Positions 1-7,864 of a stretch of DNA of 64,000 nucleotides are shown piece after piece. The notes beneath the pieces were generated by a model. It was not told the DNA's origin. It made no database searches and saw only the letters and a program-made list of their open reading frames with translations. The translations under genes were made by a program, and so were the position numbers. Origin of the DNA: Trinickia dabaoshanensis (GTDB taxonomy: Bacteria; Pseudomonadota; Gammaproteobacteria; Burkholderiales; Burkholderiaceae). Where the stretch lies: the NCBI RefSeq assembly GCF_002879885.1, contig NZ_PNYA01000009.1:1-64000 (forward strand), written 5' to 3'. Within the stretch, counting starts at the first letter, position 1; every line of letters starts with the position of its first letter.

Positions 1-1188
1 GCCCCCAACCTTGCCCCCACCCGACGCCGGCTCGATGCCGAGGACGAACCGGTCGGCGGCATTGCGCAACTCCCGAACATTGCCCGGCCAGTCTCGCGCC
101 ATGAGATCCGCGCGTTGGCGCGCCGTCAGCATCGGCGCGGGACGACCGTATCGGACCGCCGCTTCGAGCACGAAGTGTTCGAGCAACGGCACGATGTCTT
201 CGCGCCGCTCGGTAAGCGGCGGCACCTCGATCGTCACGACATTGAGCCGATAGAGCAGGTCGCGCCGGAAGGTGCCGGCCGCCACGAGCGCCTGCATATC
301 GCCCTTGGCCGCCGCGACGACACGCAGATCGACGCGTACCGGCTGGTTCGAACCCAACCGTTCGAGCGTGCCTTCTTGCAGCACGCGCAGCAGCTTCACT
401 TGCAGCGGGAGCGGCATACTCTCGATCTCGTCGAGAAACACGGTTCCGCCCGATGCATATTCGAGTTTGCCGATGCGGCGTTTGGCCGCGCCTGTGAATG
501 CGCCGGGTTCGTAGCCGAACATCTCCGATTCGAACATCGCTTCGGGCAACGCGCCGCAATTGACGGCCACGAACGGTTTGGCCTGGCGCGGCGACAATTC
601 GTGCAAGCTGCGCGCGATGAGTTCCTTGCCGGTGCCGGTGTCGCCGACGATGAGCACCGGCGCATCGGTCGGCGCGACATTCGCGATGAGCCGTCGCACC
701 TCACCGATCGCCGCGCTGCGGCCGATGATGCGCGGCACCAGCGCATCGCGCACGGCCAGTTCACGGCGCAAAGCACTATTTTCGAGGACGAGCCGCCGGC
801 GCTCGAGCGCGCGTCTCACGGTATCGACGAGCCGTTCGGCGGAAAACGGCTTTTCGACGAAATCGTAGGCACCGTCGCGCATGGCCTGCACGGCCATCGA
901 GATGTCGCCGTGCCCCGTGACCAGGATGACGGGCACCTCGGGAGCGTCATGAGCGCACCGCGCGAGCAGATCGAGGCCGCTTGCGCCGGGCAGCCGGATA
1001 TCGCTGACGATGACACCCGCGAACCGCTCGTCGAGTTGCGCCAGCGCATCGCCCGCCGCCTCCACCGAGCCATACCCGCCGACGGCGAAGCCGGCCAGCT
1101 GCAAGCTTTGCACGCTCGCTCGCCGCACGAGTTCATCGTCTTCGATGAAGATCACCTGCACGTCGTCTGTGGATACCGTCGGGTTCAT
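1..1188 (-). CDS. dctD: C4-dicarboxylate response regulator DctD (partial, C-terminus off the window)
   Basis: Sigma-54-dependent response regulator that would activate dctA when phosphorylated by DctB. Seen: an N-terminal receiver domain with an acidic pair near residues 17-18, the phosphoacceptor Asp at about 63 (VSDIRLPG) and the conserved Lys at about 113; then a AAA+ domain with Walker A GDTGTGKE (about 182-189), the sigma-54 contact loop GAFTGA (about 229-234) and Walker B FLDE (about 251-254). The frame stays open to base 1, so the Fis-type DNA-binding domain is outside. Start ATG at 1188; dctB ends 46 bases upstream. The DctD name rests on the neighbouring dctB and dctA; AAA+/receiver assignment is certain. 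Confidence 0.93.
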   Translation of the reverse strand, partial: MNPTVSTDDVQVIFIEDDELVRRASVQSLQLAGFAVGGYGSVEAAGDALAQLDERFAGVIVSDIRLPGASGLDLLARCAHDAPEVPVILVTGHGDISMAVQAMRDGAYDFVEKPFSAERLVDTVRRALERRRLVLENSALRRELAVRDALVPRIIGRSAAIGEVRRLIANVAPTDAPVLIVGDTGTGKELIARSLHELSPRQAKPFVAVNCGALPEAMFESEMFGYEPGAFTGAAKRRIGKLEYASGGTVFLDEIESMPLPLQVKLLRVLQEGTLERLGSNQPVRVDLRVVAAAKGDMQALVAAGTFRRDLLYRLNVVTIEVPPLTERREDIVPLLEHFVLEAAVRYGRPAPMLTARQRADLMARDWPGNVRELRNAADRFVLGIEPASGGGKVGG

Positions 1189-1234
1189 GGCGATGTCGTG
1201 ATAACTAAAGAAAAGTCCAAGCCGTCGAAGGATG

Positions 1235-3184
1235 TTAGCTAGACGACGCTTCGTCGTCGCTCGGCAGCCACGCCGCCTGAGACAACGCCGTCGCGCGACG
1301 CAGCGTCAGCACGAATGCCGCGCCTCCGGCAGATTCGTTGCGTGCGATGAGCGTACCGCCGCAATCGCGCGCGATCGACGATGCGATGGCCAGACCGAGC
1401 CCTAGGCCTTGACTCGCGGCCTTGGTCGTGAAAAACGGCTCGAACAGCCGGGGCAACGCCTCGGGGCTGATGCCCGGACCGTTGTCGCGCACCGTGATCG
1501 CCAGCGCCTCGTCGCTGATATCGAGGTCGATCGACAAACGCGGGTCCGCCACGGATTCCAAGACGTCGAGCGCGTTGCCGATCAAGTTGATGAGCGCCTG
1601 TTCGAGACGCAAGCTATCGCAATGAACGATGAGCGCCGGATACTCGGCCCGCAAGTCGATCGGCTCATAGCCGCCCGGCTCGGCGGCCGAATCTTGCGTT
1701 TGCGCATCCGGCAAGCGCGCGACTTCTCGCATACGCACTTCGAACGATACGCGGCGCAGCCTGTCTTGCAGCACTTGCAAAGCGTTGCGCAGCGCCCGCG
1801 CGATTTGGCAGCATGCGTTGCTCGGCTGCGCGCGGCCGACGAACAGTTTCAATTGATTCGTGATCTTGCCCATCCGCTCGGTCAGCGCGCCGATCGCCTC
1901 GAGATTGTCGCGGGCGGCGCCAAGCTCGCCGCGCTCGATCAGCACCCGCGTGTTATCGGAGAACGTGCGCAGGGCGGCGAGCGGTTGGTTCAGTTCGTGC
2001 GTGATGCCGGCGGCCATCTGACCGAGCGCGGCGAGCTTGCTCGTCTGCAGCAGCTCCGCATGGGCCGCGCGCAACTCGTTCTCGGCTCGCGTGCGTTCGG
2101 CTACCTCGGTCAACAATTGCTCGTTGGCGGCCGACAGATCGGCGGTGCGGGCCTCGACGCGCTGGTTCAACTCCGCATAGGCGCGTTGCAGCGCCGCTCG
2201 CCCCGACTCTCTCTCGCGTGCGCGCGCGAGACGCATGCGCCAATAAAACGCGAGCAAGCACAGCGAGATGAAGCCGAAACCGACGGCAGCGGTCGCATTG
2301 CGCGCATCGTCCACGACCGACTCCACCGGCGCGAGTGTCATCAACGTCCAGCCCGGCGCACGCACGGGGCGCTCGATCAACAAGTAATAAGGCGAAGTCG
2401 TACGGCCGCCCACACGAACGATGTGCAGATCGGGCGTATCGAGCGCGCGCACGGGCGTGATCGGCAGCTTGAGGATCGATGCCCCGGCATACTGGCGCGT
2501 CTTTTCGATCGACTCGGCGACGTCGCGCGGCAAGTCGCGCACGGCGCGATATTTCCAAGCGGGCACCGACGACAGAAAGATCACGCCGTGCTTGTCGGCA
2601 ACCAAGACCGGCTCATTGGCATCGGTGCCTGGAAACCATTCGAGGTTGAGCTTGAGAACGGCGACGCCGACGATACGATCGCCGCGGCGAACCGGCTGAG
2701 AAATGTAATAGCCGGGCACGCCCGATACCGTGCCGATGCCGAAGAAGCGGCCCACGCGCGTCTGCATCGCATCGATGAAGTACGGCCGGAAACGGTATTG
2801 GGAACCGACGAAGCTATCGGGCCGATCCCAATTACTGGCAGCCATGCACAGGCCGTCGGCGCGGATGATGTAGGAGACGTCGGCGTGCGCGTGCGCGTTC
2901 GCGTCCGCGAGGTAGCGATCGGCGCGCGCGAGCGCGTCGGGCGAGCCCGATTCGAGCGCCTCGGCGACGACGGGGTGGCTCGCCACGAGATAGGACAGCG
3001 ATTCGTAGCGTTCGAGGGTATCGCCGAGCGAACTCGCCGTACGCTCGGCCCGCGTGGTGGCCTGCTGCCGCAACAGGTCGATGCCGCGGGCCCAAGCGAT
3101 GCGCCAAGTGGCGGCGCATACGGCAAGCAGCGCCGCGGCAAGCGCGAGAATGACAATCAGGCGGCGAGTCACGATGGCTGACAC
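1235..3184 (-). CDS. dctB: C4-dicarboxylate sensor histidine kinase DctB
   Basis: Membrane sensor kinase of 649 residues pairing with DctD. Seen: an N-terminal membrane segment (about 8-28), a large periplasmic part typical of the double-PAS-like DctB sensor, a second membrane segment near residue 300, a short coiled coil, then a DHp helix with the H-box ITHELNQPLAALR (about residue 390) and an ATPase domain with N-box (LINLIGNALDVL), DNGPGIS, the F-box FEPFFTTK and a glycine-rich GLGLGLAI. Start is a GTG; no closer ATG keeps the first membrane helix. It lies 60 bases behind dctA and 46 before dctD, so the three genes look like one operon. Confidence 0.93.
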   Translation of the reverse strand: MSAIVTRRLIVILALAAALLAVCAATWRIAWARGIDLLRQQATTRAERTASSLGDTLERYESLSYLVASHPVVAEALESGSPDALARADRYLADANAHAHADVSYIIRADGLCMAASNWDRPDSFVGSQYRFRPYFIDAMQTRVGRFFGIGTVSGVPGYYISQPVRRGDRIVGVAVLKLNLEWFPGTDANEPVLVADKHGVIFLSSVPAWKYRAVRDLPRDVAESIEKTRQYAGASILKLPITPVRALDTPDLHIVRVGGRTTSPYYLLIERPVRAPGWTLMTLAPVESVVDDARNATAAVGFGFISLCLLAFYWRMRLARARERESGRAALQRAYAELNQRVEARTADLSAANEQLLTEVAERTRAENELRAAHAELLQTSKLAALGQMAAGITHELNQPLAALRTFSDNTRVLIERGELGAARDNLEAIGALTERMGKITNQLKLFVGRAQPSNACCQIARALRNALQVLQDRLRRVSFEVRMREVARLPDAQTQDSAAEPGGYEPIDLRAEYPALIVHCDSLRLEQALINLIGNALDVLESVADPRLSIDLDISDEALAITVRDNGPGISPEALPRLFEPFFTTKAASQGLGLGLAIASSIARDCGGTLIARNESAGGAAFVLTLRRATALSQAAWLPSDDEASSS

Positions 3185-3244
3185 CGGACGAGGACGTGGC
3201 TTATTGTGGCATAGCCTTCGCGCCTCGCCCGCACCGCCAAGGTT

Positions 3245-4552
3245 TTAAACGCCCGCGGTGTTCGTTTGAGCATCCGCGTCGAGCGCTTGCGTGCCGCGCC
3301 CGAGCGCCGCGCGCAGCTTGGAGCGATCGAGTTCCTTCTCCCACGCCGAGATGACGACGGCGGCGACGCCGTTACCGACGATGTTCGTCAGCGCGCGGCA
3401 CTCGCTCATGAAGCGGTCGATGCCGAGAATCAGCACCATGCCCGAAAGCGGAATGGTCGGCACGACGGCGAGCGTGGCGGCGAGCGTGATGAATCCGGCC
3501 CCCGTCACGCCGCTGGCTCCCTTGGACGTCAGCATGGCGACGGCGATCAGCGTCAGTTGTTGCATCAGCGAGAGGTCGGTGTTCGTCGCCTGCGCGATGA
3601 ACAGCACGGCCATCGTCATATAGATGTTGGTGCCGTCGAGGTTGAACGAGTAACCCGTGGGCACGACGAGGCCGACGACCGAGCGCGAGCAACCGAGCTT
3701 CTCGAGCTTCGCCATCAGTTGCGGCAGAGCGGCTTCGGACGAGCTCGTGCCGAGCACGATCAGCATTTCTTCCTTGATGTAGGCGACGAAGCGCACGATG
3801 TTGAAGCCGACGAGGCGCGCGACGGTCCCGAGCACGACGAGCACGAACACGATCGCGGTCAGATAGAACGTGCCGATCAGCTTCATGAGCGGCAGCAGCG
3901 AGCCGAGGCCGTACTTGCCGATCGTGAAGGCCATGGCGCCGAACGCGCCGATCGGGGCGAGCTTCGTCACGATGCGCACGATACCGAACAGCACGTGCGA
4001 AACGCTTTCGATGAAATCGGTGACGGGCTTGCCGCGTTCTCCGATCGTCGCGAGTACGCTACCGAACAGCAATGCGACGAGCAAGATCTGCAGGATTTCG
4101 CCCTGCGCGAACGCATCGACCATCGTGTGCGGGATGATGTGCATGAAGAAGTCGACGGTGCTCTGGCCGTGCGCCTTGGCAGCGTAGGCGGCCACGGCCT
4201 TGCCGTCGAGCGAGTTCACGTCGACGTTGAAGCCCGCACCGGGTTTGAGCACGTGCGTGGCGATGAGGCCAAGCACGAGCGCGAACGTCGAGATCACTTC
4301 GAAGTACAGCAGCGCTTTGCCGCCGACTCGGCCGACCTTCTTCATGTCTTCCATGCCGGCGATACCGGAGACGACCGTGCAGAAGATGATCGGTCCGATG
4401 ACCATCTTCACGAGCTTGATGAATGCGTCTCCGAGCGGCTTCATGTCGATCGCGAGCGCGCTCGAGAAGTGGCCGAGCAACACGCCGGCGATAATCGCCG
4501 CAATGACTTGGACGTAGAGGATTCGATAGAAGGGTTTCTTCAGAGGACGCAT
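3245..4552 (-). CDS. dctA: C4-dicarboxylate transporter DctA
   Basis: Inner-membrane symporter of the DAACS family that takes up succinate, fumarate, malate and aspartate with protons or sodium. 435 residues, matching the usual length. Typical family stretches are visible: an N-terminal [15 protein letters not shown] helix, the serine-rich reentrant loop [13 protein letters not shown], and [13 protein letters not shown] and [17 protein letters not shown] near the C-terminus. The reading frame extends 12 codons further upstream, but the ATG at 4552 is preceded by GGGAG about 8 bases away and matches the family N-terminus, so I chose it. First gene of the dctA-dctB-dctD run; expression is probably sigma-54 dependent (see promoter at 4615-4630). 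Confidence 0.95.
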   Translation of the reverse strand: MRPLKKPFYRILYVQVIAAIIAGVLLGHFSSALAIDMKPLGDAFIKLVKMVIGPIIFCTVVSGIAGMEDMKKVGRVGGKALLYFEVISTFALVLGLIATHVLKPGAGFNVDVNSLDGKAVAAYAAKAHGQSTVDFFMHIIPHTMVDAFAQGEILQILLVALLFGSVLATIGERGKPVTDFIESVSHVLFGIVRIVTKLAPIGAFGAMAFTIGKYGLGSLLPLMKLIGTFYLTAIVFVLVVLGTVARLVGFNIVRFVAYIKEEMLIVLGTSSSEAALPQLMAKLEKLGCSRSVVGLVVPTGYSFNLDGTNIYMTMAVLFIAQATNTDLSLMQQLTLIAVAMLTSKGASGVTGAGFITLAATLAVVPTIPLSGMVLILGIDRFMSECRALTNIVGNGVAAVVISAWEKELDRSKLRAALGRGTQALDADAQTNTAGV

Positions 4553-4614
4553 CGTTGTCTCCCAGCTTGAAATAAGTCGATCGGCCAAGGCAGCCGTTCG
4601 TGGGGTCCATCGAT

Positions 4615-4630
4615 TGCAAGGTCGATGCCA
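4615..4630 (-). promoter_or_regulatory. Sigma-54 (-24/-12) promoter of dctA
   Basis: On the minus strand the bases read TGGCATCGACCTTGCA. GG and GC are exactly 10 bases apart and only one core base (T for C) differs from the consensus TGGCAC-N5-TTGCA. Transcription would start near 4603, about 50 bases before the dctA ATG. It fits the known sigma-54/DctD control of dctA. Confidence 0.85.
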
Positions 4631-4700
4631 AGGGGGGGAGGCGACGTTACGCCTTGATTCTTATAGGTTTTTAGGTTTCTTCGACGAATCTTGGTCCAGA

Positions 4701-4741
4701 TTTCCGGAAACTAGACCGATCTGTCTCCGGCTGTCCGGAAA
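4701..4741. promoter_or_regulatory. Twin TTCCGGAA-type palindromes, candidate DctD enhancer sites
   Basis: A perfect palindrome TTTCCGGAAA lies at 4701-4710 and a one-mismatch copy TGTCCGGAAA at 4732-4741. They are 31 bases apart, close to three helical turns, and lie about 100-140 bases upstream of the inferred dctA start point. That is where sigma-54 activators bind. The assignment to DctD is inferred from position and symmetry; the sites could serve another regulator. Confidence 0.55.
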
Positions 4742-4807
4742 GGTCAATGTGTCCGAATCGCTGAAGCTGGCGAGTCAGTCTCGGTTTGCGGGGGGTACAA
4801 ATATGCG

Positions 4808-4835
4808 TTGACACTCGAATTACCGGGGGTACACT
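4808..4835 (+). promoter_or_regulatory. Sigma-70-like promoter and GGGGGTACA repeats before brnT
   Basis: TTGACA at 4808-4813 and TACACT at 4830-4835 are separated by 16 bases. Two copies of GGGGGTACA (4791-4799 and 4825-4833) bracket the -35 element and overlap the -10 element, as operators of an autoregulated toxin-antitoxin operon would. The inferred start point (about 4842) is slightly downstream of the preferred TTG start of brnT, so either the promoter call or that start is off by a few bases. Confidence 0.45.
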
Positions 4836-4837
4836 AT

Positions 4838-5116
4838 TTGATCAATATCTCTTACGATCCAAAGAAAAGCAGAGCTAACGTCGACACTAGAGGCCTATCG
4901 TTCGAATCCGCACGTGAGTTCGAAATGGCGGAAGCGTTGATCGTCGAGGATATGAGAAAGGTGTATTCGGAACGACGCTTCCAAGCCCTCGGCTACATCG
5001 GCCACCGATTACATATGCTGGTATTTACACCGCGGGATGGCAACGTCCACGTTATCAGCCTGCGCAAAGCGAACGCGCGAGAGGTCACGCGATATGAGCA
5101 AACGAAAAGTGAGTGA
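4838..5116 (+). CDS. brnT: BrnT family toxin (ribonuclease-type)
   Basis: Toxin of a type II BrnT/BrnA pair; BrnT is a small RNase-like protein that arrests growth by cutting RNA. Seen: the family pattern YDPKKSRANVDTRGLSFESA near the N-terminus, then IGHRLHMLVFTPR and the C-terminal signature ISLRKANAREVTRY. From the TTG at 4838 the protein has 92 residues, the family length, and begins just before the conserved YDP motif; the frame is open back to a TTG at 4808, which would add ten unconserved residues. It overlaps brnA by 23 bases. The surrounding DNA is visibly poorer in GC than the flanks, suggesting acquisition. Confidence 0.85.
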   Translation: MINISYDPKKSRANVDTRGLSFESAREFEMAEALIVEDMRKVYSERRFQALGYIGHRLHMLVFTPRDGNVHVISLRKANAREVTRYEQTKSE

Positions 5117-5384
5117 GCCCACAAACGACAATCCGATTTGGGGCGACGCCGAATTCGCCCGAGCGAGGAACGCCGAGACCGTGCTCCCGGAACTCTTTGG
5201 CGCTGAAGCGGCCGCGCAAATGTTGAAACGGCGTGGACGTCCCAAGTCGGCAAATGCGAAAGTCGCCCTGAAGTTGCGTATTGACCCGGACGTCGTCGAA
5301 GCCTATCGGGCGCAAGGCAGCGGCTGGCAAACGCGTATCAACGAAGCACTACGCGACTACGCGAAGTCACACGGTTTGCTTTGA
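5094..5384 (+). CDS. brnA: BrnA family antitoxin
   Basis: Antitoxin partner of BrnT, 96 residues. Seen: an N-terminal linker with NDNPIWGDAEFARAR, the RRGRPKSANAKVALKLRIDPDVVEAYRA region and a C-terminal helix INEALRDYAKSH; this is the ribbon-helix-helix BrnA arrangement, in which the RHH part binds the operator and the linker covers the toxin. Start ATG at 5094 lies inside the end of brnT, indicating translational coupling. Family knowledge says BrnA represses its own operon. Confidence 0.87.
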   Translation: MSKRKVSEPTNDNPIWGDAEFARARNAETVLPELFGAEAAAQMLKRRGRPKSANAKVALKLRIDPDVVEAYRAQGSGWQTRINEALRDYAKSHGLL

Positions 5385-5417
5385 GCCCCGGCGCCATCGG
5401 CGAACCCAAAACGAAAA

Positions 5418-5460
5418 CGCGGCGGCACGACCGATCATTCAGATCGGCCGCACCGCCGCG
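5418..5460 (-). terminator. Stem-loop terminator between brnA and lipA
   Basis: Inverted repeats CGGCGG (5420-5425)/CCGCCG (5453-5458) and CCGATC (5431-5436)/GATCGG (5442-5447) nest around a five-base loop. On the minus strand the stem is followed by an interrupted T-rich run, so it should end the lipB-lipA transcript. It lies between convergent genes and may also act on brnTA. Confidence 0.65.
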
Positions 5461-5506
5461 CGGGCAGCTCGCGCTACGCGCCTAGTCGCGCGCTACGCTG
5501 GATTCC

Positions 5507-6514
5507 TCAGACCACGCCCTCCACACCGGCGTCGTGAGCTTGCTGATCGGCGTGGTAGCTCGAACGCACCATCGCGCCCACCGCCGCATGCGTGAAGCCC
5601 ATCTTGTAGGCCTCTTCCTCGTACATCTTGAAGGTATCGGGGTGAACGTAAGCGCGCACGGGCAAGTGGTGCTCGGAAGGCTGGAGATATTGGCCGATCG
5701 TCAACATATCGACGTCGTGCGCGCGTAGATCGCGCATCACCTGCAAGATCTCTTCCTCGGTCTCGCCCAAGCCCACCATGATGCCGGACTTCGTCGGCAC
5801 ATCGGGGTGCAACGCCTTGAAGTCTTTCAGCAGCTTCAGCGAATGCGCGTAGTCCGAACCCGGGCGCGCTTCCTTATAAAGCCGCGGCACCGTTTCGAGA
5901 TTGTGGTTCATGACGTCGGGCGGCGCCGCGTTCAAGATCTCCAGCGCACGGTCGAGGCGGCCACGGAAATCGGGCGTCAGAATTTCGATGCGCGTCGCGG
6001 GCGAATGCTCGCGCACTTGACGGATACATTCGACGAAATGCCCCGCCCCGCCATCGCGCAAATCGTCGCGATCCACGCTCGTGATCACCACGTACTTGAG
6101 CTTGAGCGCCGCGATCGTACGCGCGAGGTTACCCGGCTCTTCCGTGTCGAGCGGATCGGGACGGCCGTGGCCGACGTCGCAAAACGGGCAGCGGCGCGTG
6201 CACTTGTCGCCCATGATCATGAACGTGGCCGTGCCCTTGCCGAAACATTCGCCGATGTTCGGGCAGCTCGCCTCTTCGCACACCGTATGCAGGTTGTGCT
6301 CGCGCAGGATCTGCTTGATCTCCGAGAAGCGCGAACTGCCCGTCGCGGCCTTCACGCGAATCCACTCGGGCTTTTTCAGCTTTTCGATCGGGACGATCTT
6401 GATCGGAATACGTGCCGTTTTCGCTTGTGCCTTTTGCTTGGCGGTCGCGTCGTACGGAGTCGCGGCTTGCGGCGCGTCGGGGGCGCCGCTCGGTTGAGCG
6501 GTAACGTCAGTCAT
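5507..6514 (-). CDS. lipA: Lipoyl synthase LipA
   Basis: Radical-SAM enzyme that inserts two sulfurs into octanoyl groups on lipoate-dependent enzymes. 335 residues. Both cluster motifs are present: [12 protein letters not shown] (auxiliary cluster, CX4CX5C) and CTRRCPFC (radical SAM, CX3CX2C), followed by [16 protein letters not shown] and the [12 protein letters not shown] stretch. The frame opens further upstream inside lipB, but the ATG at 6514 ([10 protein letters not shown]) is the sensible start; it overlaps the lipB stop by 8 bases, so the two genes are coupled. About 60 N-terminal residues before the core are low-complexity. Confidence 0.96.
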   Translation of the reverse strand: MTDVTAQPSGAPDAPQAATPYDATAKQKAQAKTARIPIKIVPIEKLKKPEWIRVKAATGSSRFSEIKQILREHNLHTVCEEASCPNIGECFGKGTATFMIMGDKCTRRCPFCDVGHGRPDPLDTEEPGNLARTIAALKLKYVVITSVDRDDLRDGGAGHFVECIRQVREHSPATRIEILTPDFRGRLDRALEILNAAPPDVMNHNLETVPRLYKEARPGSDYAHSLKLLKDFKALHPDVPTKSGIMVGLGETEEEILQVMRDLRAHDVDMLTIGQYLQPSEHHLPVRAYVHPDTFKMYEEEAYKMGFTHAAVGAMVRSSYHADQQAHDAGVEGVV

Positions 6515-7334
6515 TCGGTGATCCAGTCGATGAGCGAGCGCGGCATGCGCCTTGGAAGTTCGCGGCAAGTCGCGCCGCTAGAGTTTCGGCCACTTCGTGC
6601 CAGCCGGCGGCGACGCCGAGCGTCGCCATGTCGACCGTCTCCAGCCCAGCGTAGCCGCAAGGGTTGATCGCGAGAAACGGCCGCAGGTCCATCTTCACAT
6701 TCAGGCTCACGCCGTGATAGCTGCACCCGTTGCGGATTTTCAACCCGAGCGCGGCGATCTTCGCGCCCTCGTGGCCACCCGCGCCCTGCCCCGGCGCCAC
6801 GTAGATGCCAGGGGCACCGGGCCGGCGCACGCCGGCGAGATTATACGCCGCGAGGGTATCGATCACGGACTGCTCGATCAGCATCACCAGTTCGCGCACC
6901 ATCAGCTTGCGCCGGCGCAAATCGAGCAGCAAATACGCAAGGACCTGCCCGGGCCCATGATAGGTGATCTGTCCACCCCGGTCCGCTTGCACGACCGCGA
7001 TGCCGGGATCGGCCACGAGCAAATGCTCGGGTTTGCCGGCTTGGCCGAGCGTAAAGACGGGAGGATGCTCGACGAGCCAGATTTCATCGGGCGTATCGGC
7101 GGTGCGCGCCTCGGTAAACGCGCGCATCGACTCGAAACCGAGTTCGTACGGCACAACGCCCAACCACCGGACGATCGGCGCGGCAGCGGCCGGCGCGGCA
7201 GCGTCCGGCGCGGCAACGGCCGGCGCGGCGCTGAGAACGGCCGTCTCGTCACCGCCAGGCGCTGTATCGGACGCCCCCGCATTCGACGAAAACGGCAACG
7301 GGGACTCGGACTGAAGGGACGGTGCGGCACACAT
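6507..7334 (-). CDS. lipB: Octanoyl-[ACP]:protein octanoyltransferase LipB
   Basis: Transfers octanoate from ACP to lipoyl domains, feeding LipA. Seen: the signature [12 protein letters not shown], the catalytic Lys in [13 protein letters not shown] and the catalytic Cys in NPCGYAGL. The protein is 275 residues, about 50 longer than usual at the N-terminus; that extension is an Ala/Pro-rich stretch encoded by near-repeats around 7185-7240. A start closer to the core (near the [11 protein letters not shown] segment) has no ATG, so the long form or a downstream GTG/TTG start is possible. Directly upstream of and overlapping lipA. Confidence 0.93.
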   Translation of the reverse strand: MCAAPSLQSESPLPFSSNAGASDTAPGGDETAVLSAAPAVAAPDAAAPAAAAPIVRWLGVVPYELGFESMRAFTEARTADTPDEIWLVEHPPVFTLGQAGKPEHLLVADPGIAVVQADRGGQITYHGPGQVLAYLLLDLRRRKLMVRELVMLIEQSVIDTLAAYNLAGVRRPGAPGIYVAPGQGAGGHEGAKIAALGLKIRNGCSYHGVSLNVKMDLRPFLAINPCGYAGLETVDMATLGVAAGWHEVAETLAARLAANFQGACRARSSTGSPND

Positions 7335-7427
7335 GATGGCCGCCAGTTTACCGGAATCGGCCCCGGCGCGCCCGACGCGCCGGAAATCGCTTGCGCGAGA
7401 TCAAGCCGTTCAGCGCGCCCGGCTCGC

Positions 7428-7751
7428 TCAAACAGTACGCCAACCGCTCCAGCGCGCCGCCCACCATTCAGACAACGCACGCCCCAGATCGGCCAGCATC
7501 GCCGTGCGCCGCAACGGCGCCACGAACGCGACACACGCCGCTTTCGGTCCCTCGCCGCTGAGCCACAAGCGCTCGCCGGGCCGCAGCCTCAACGAGTGGC
7601 CGGGCTCGAGCCAGTAATCCTCCACGTCGTTGCTGCGGGTCACCCACACCGGTGCGCCGTGTACCGATAAGCGAGTACTGTGCGCAACCATCATCGGCAG
7701 CGTTTCACCGGGCGTGATTTCGAACGTGATACTTGAGGAAATTTGTCGCAT
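7428..7751 (-). CDS. DUF2917 domain-containing protein
   Basis: 107-residue protein of unknown function. Seen: a beta-rich, cupin-like stretch (ITFEITPGETLPMMVAHSTR, WVTRSNDVEDYWLEPGHSL) followed by LRPGERLWLSGEG, which is the DUF2917 pattern, and a Trp/Arg-rich tail SEWWAARWSGW. The frame opens to 7835, but the ATG at 7751 begins at the family's N-terminus. It is divergent from the LysR regulator at 7865 and separated from it by two perfect inverted repeats, so it is the likely target of that regulator. Confidence 0.72.
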   Translation of the reverse strand: MRQISSSITFEITPGETLPMMVAHSTRLSVHGAPVWVTRSNDVEDYWLEPGHSLRLRPGERLWLSGEGPKAACVAFVAPLRRTAMLADLGRALSEWWAARWSGWRTV

Positions 7752-7777
7752 GATCGTTCCACCAAAAGTGTGCTCCG

Positions 7778-7795
7778 TGCCTACAATCGTAGGCA
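7778..7795. promoter_or_regulatory. Perfect inverted repeat TGCCTAC-N4-GTAGGCA
   Basis: Seven-base arms with a four-base spacer lie between the divergent DUF2917 and LysR genes, 27 bases before the DUF2917 start. Position and symmetry suggest an operator for the adjacent LysR regulator or a stem in the DUF2917 leader. Confidence 0.55.
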
Positions 7796-7822
7796 GAGCA
7801 AGGCAACCGGCAAAACGATCAA

Positions 7823-7842
7823 TTCTCACGCTCATGTGAGAA
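7823..7842. promoter_or_regulatory. Perfect inverted repeat TTCTCAC-N6-GTGAGAA
   Basis: Seven-base arms with a six-base spacer, ending 22 bases before the lysR start codon. It resembles a LysR-type autoregulatory site. It differs in sequence from the repeat at 7778, so the two may bind different proteins or be a recognition and an activation site. Confidence 0.55.
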
Positions 7843-7864
7843 AAACTAACGTATTGAGCATCCC

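Noticed and set aside
1409-3181. 590-codon open frame antisense to dctB
   Set aside because: Lies wholly opposite a gene with all kinase motifs; its product is Arg/His-rich and shows no domain, as expected of a shadow frame in high-GC DNA.
4614-4811. 65-codon frame between dctA and brnT
   Set aside because: Overlaps the sigma-54 promoter and palindromes; no ribosome binding site, no domain.
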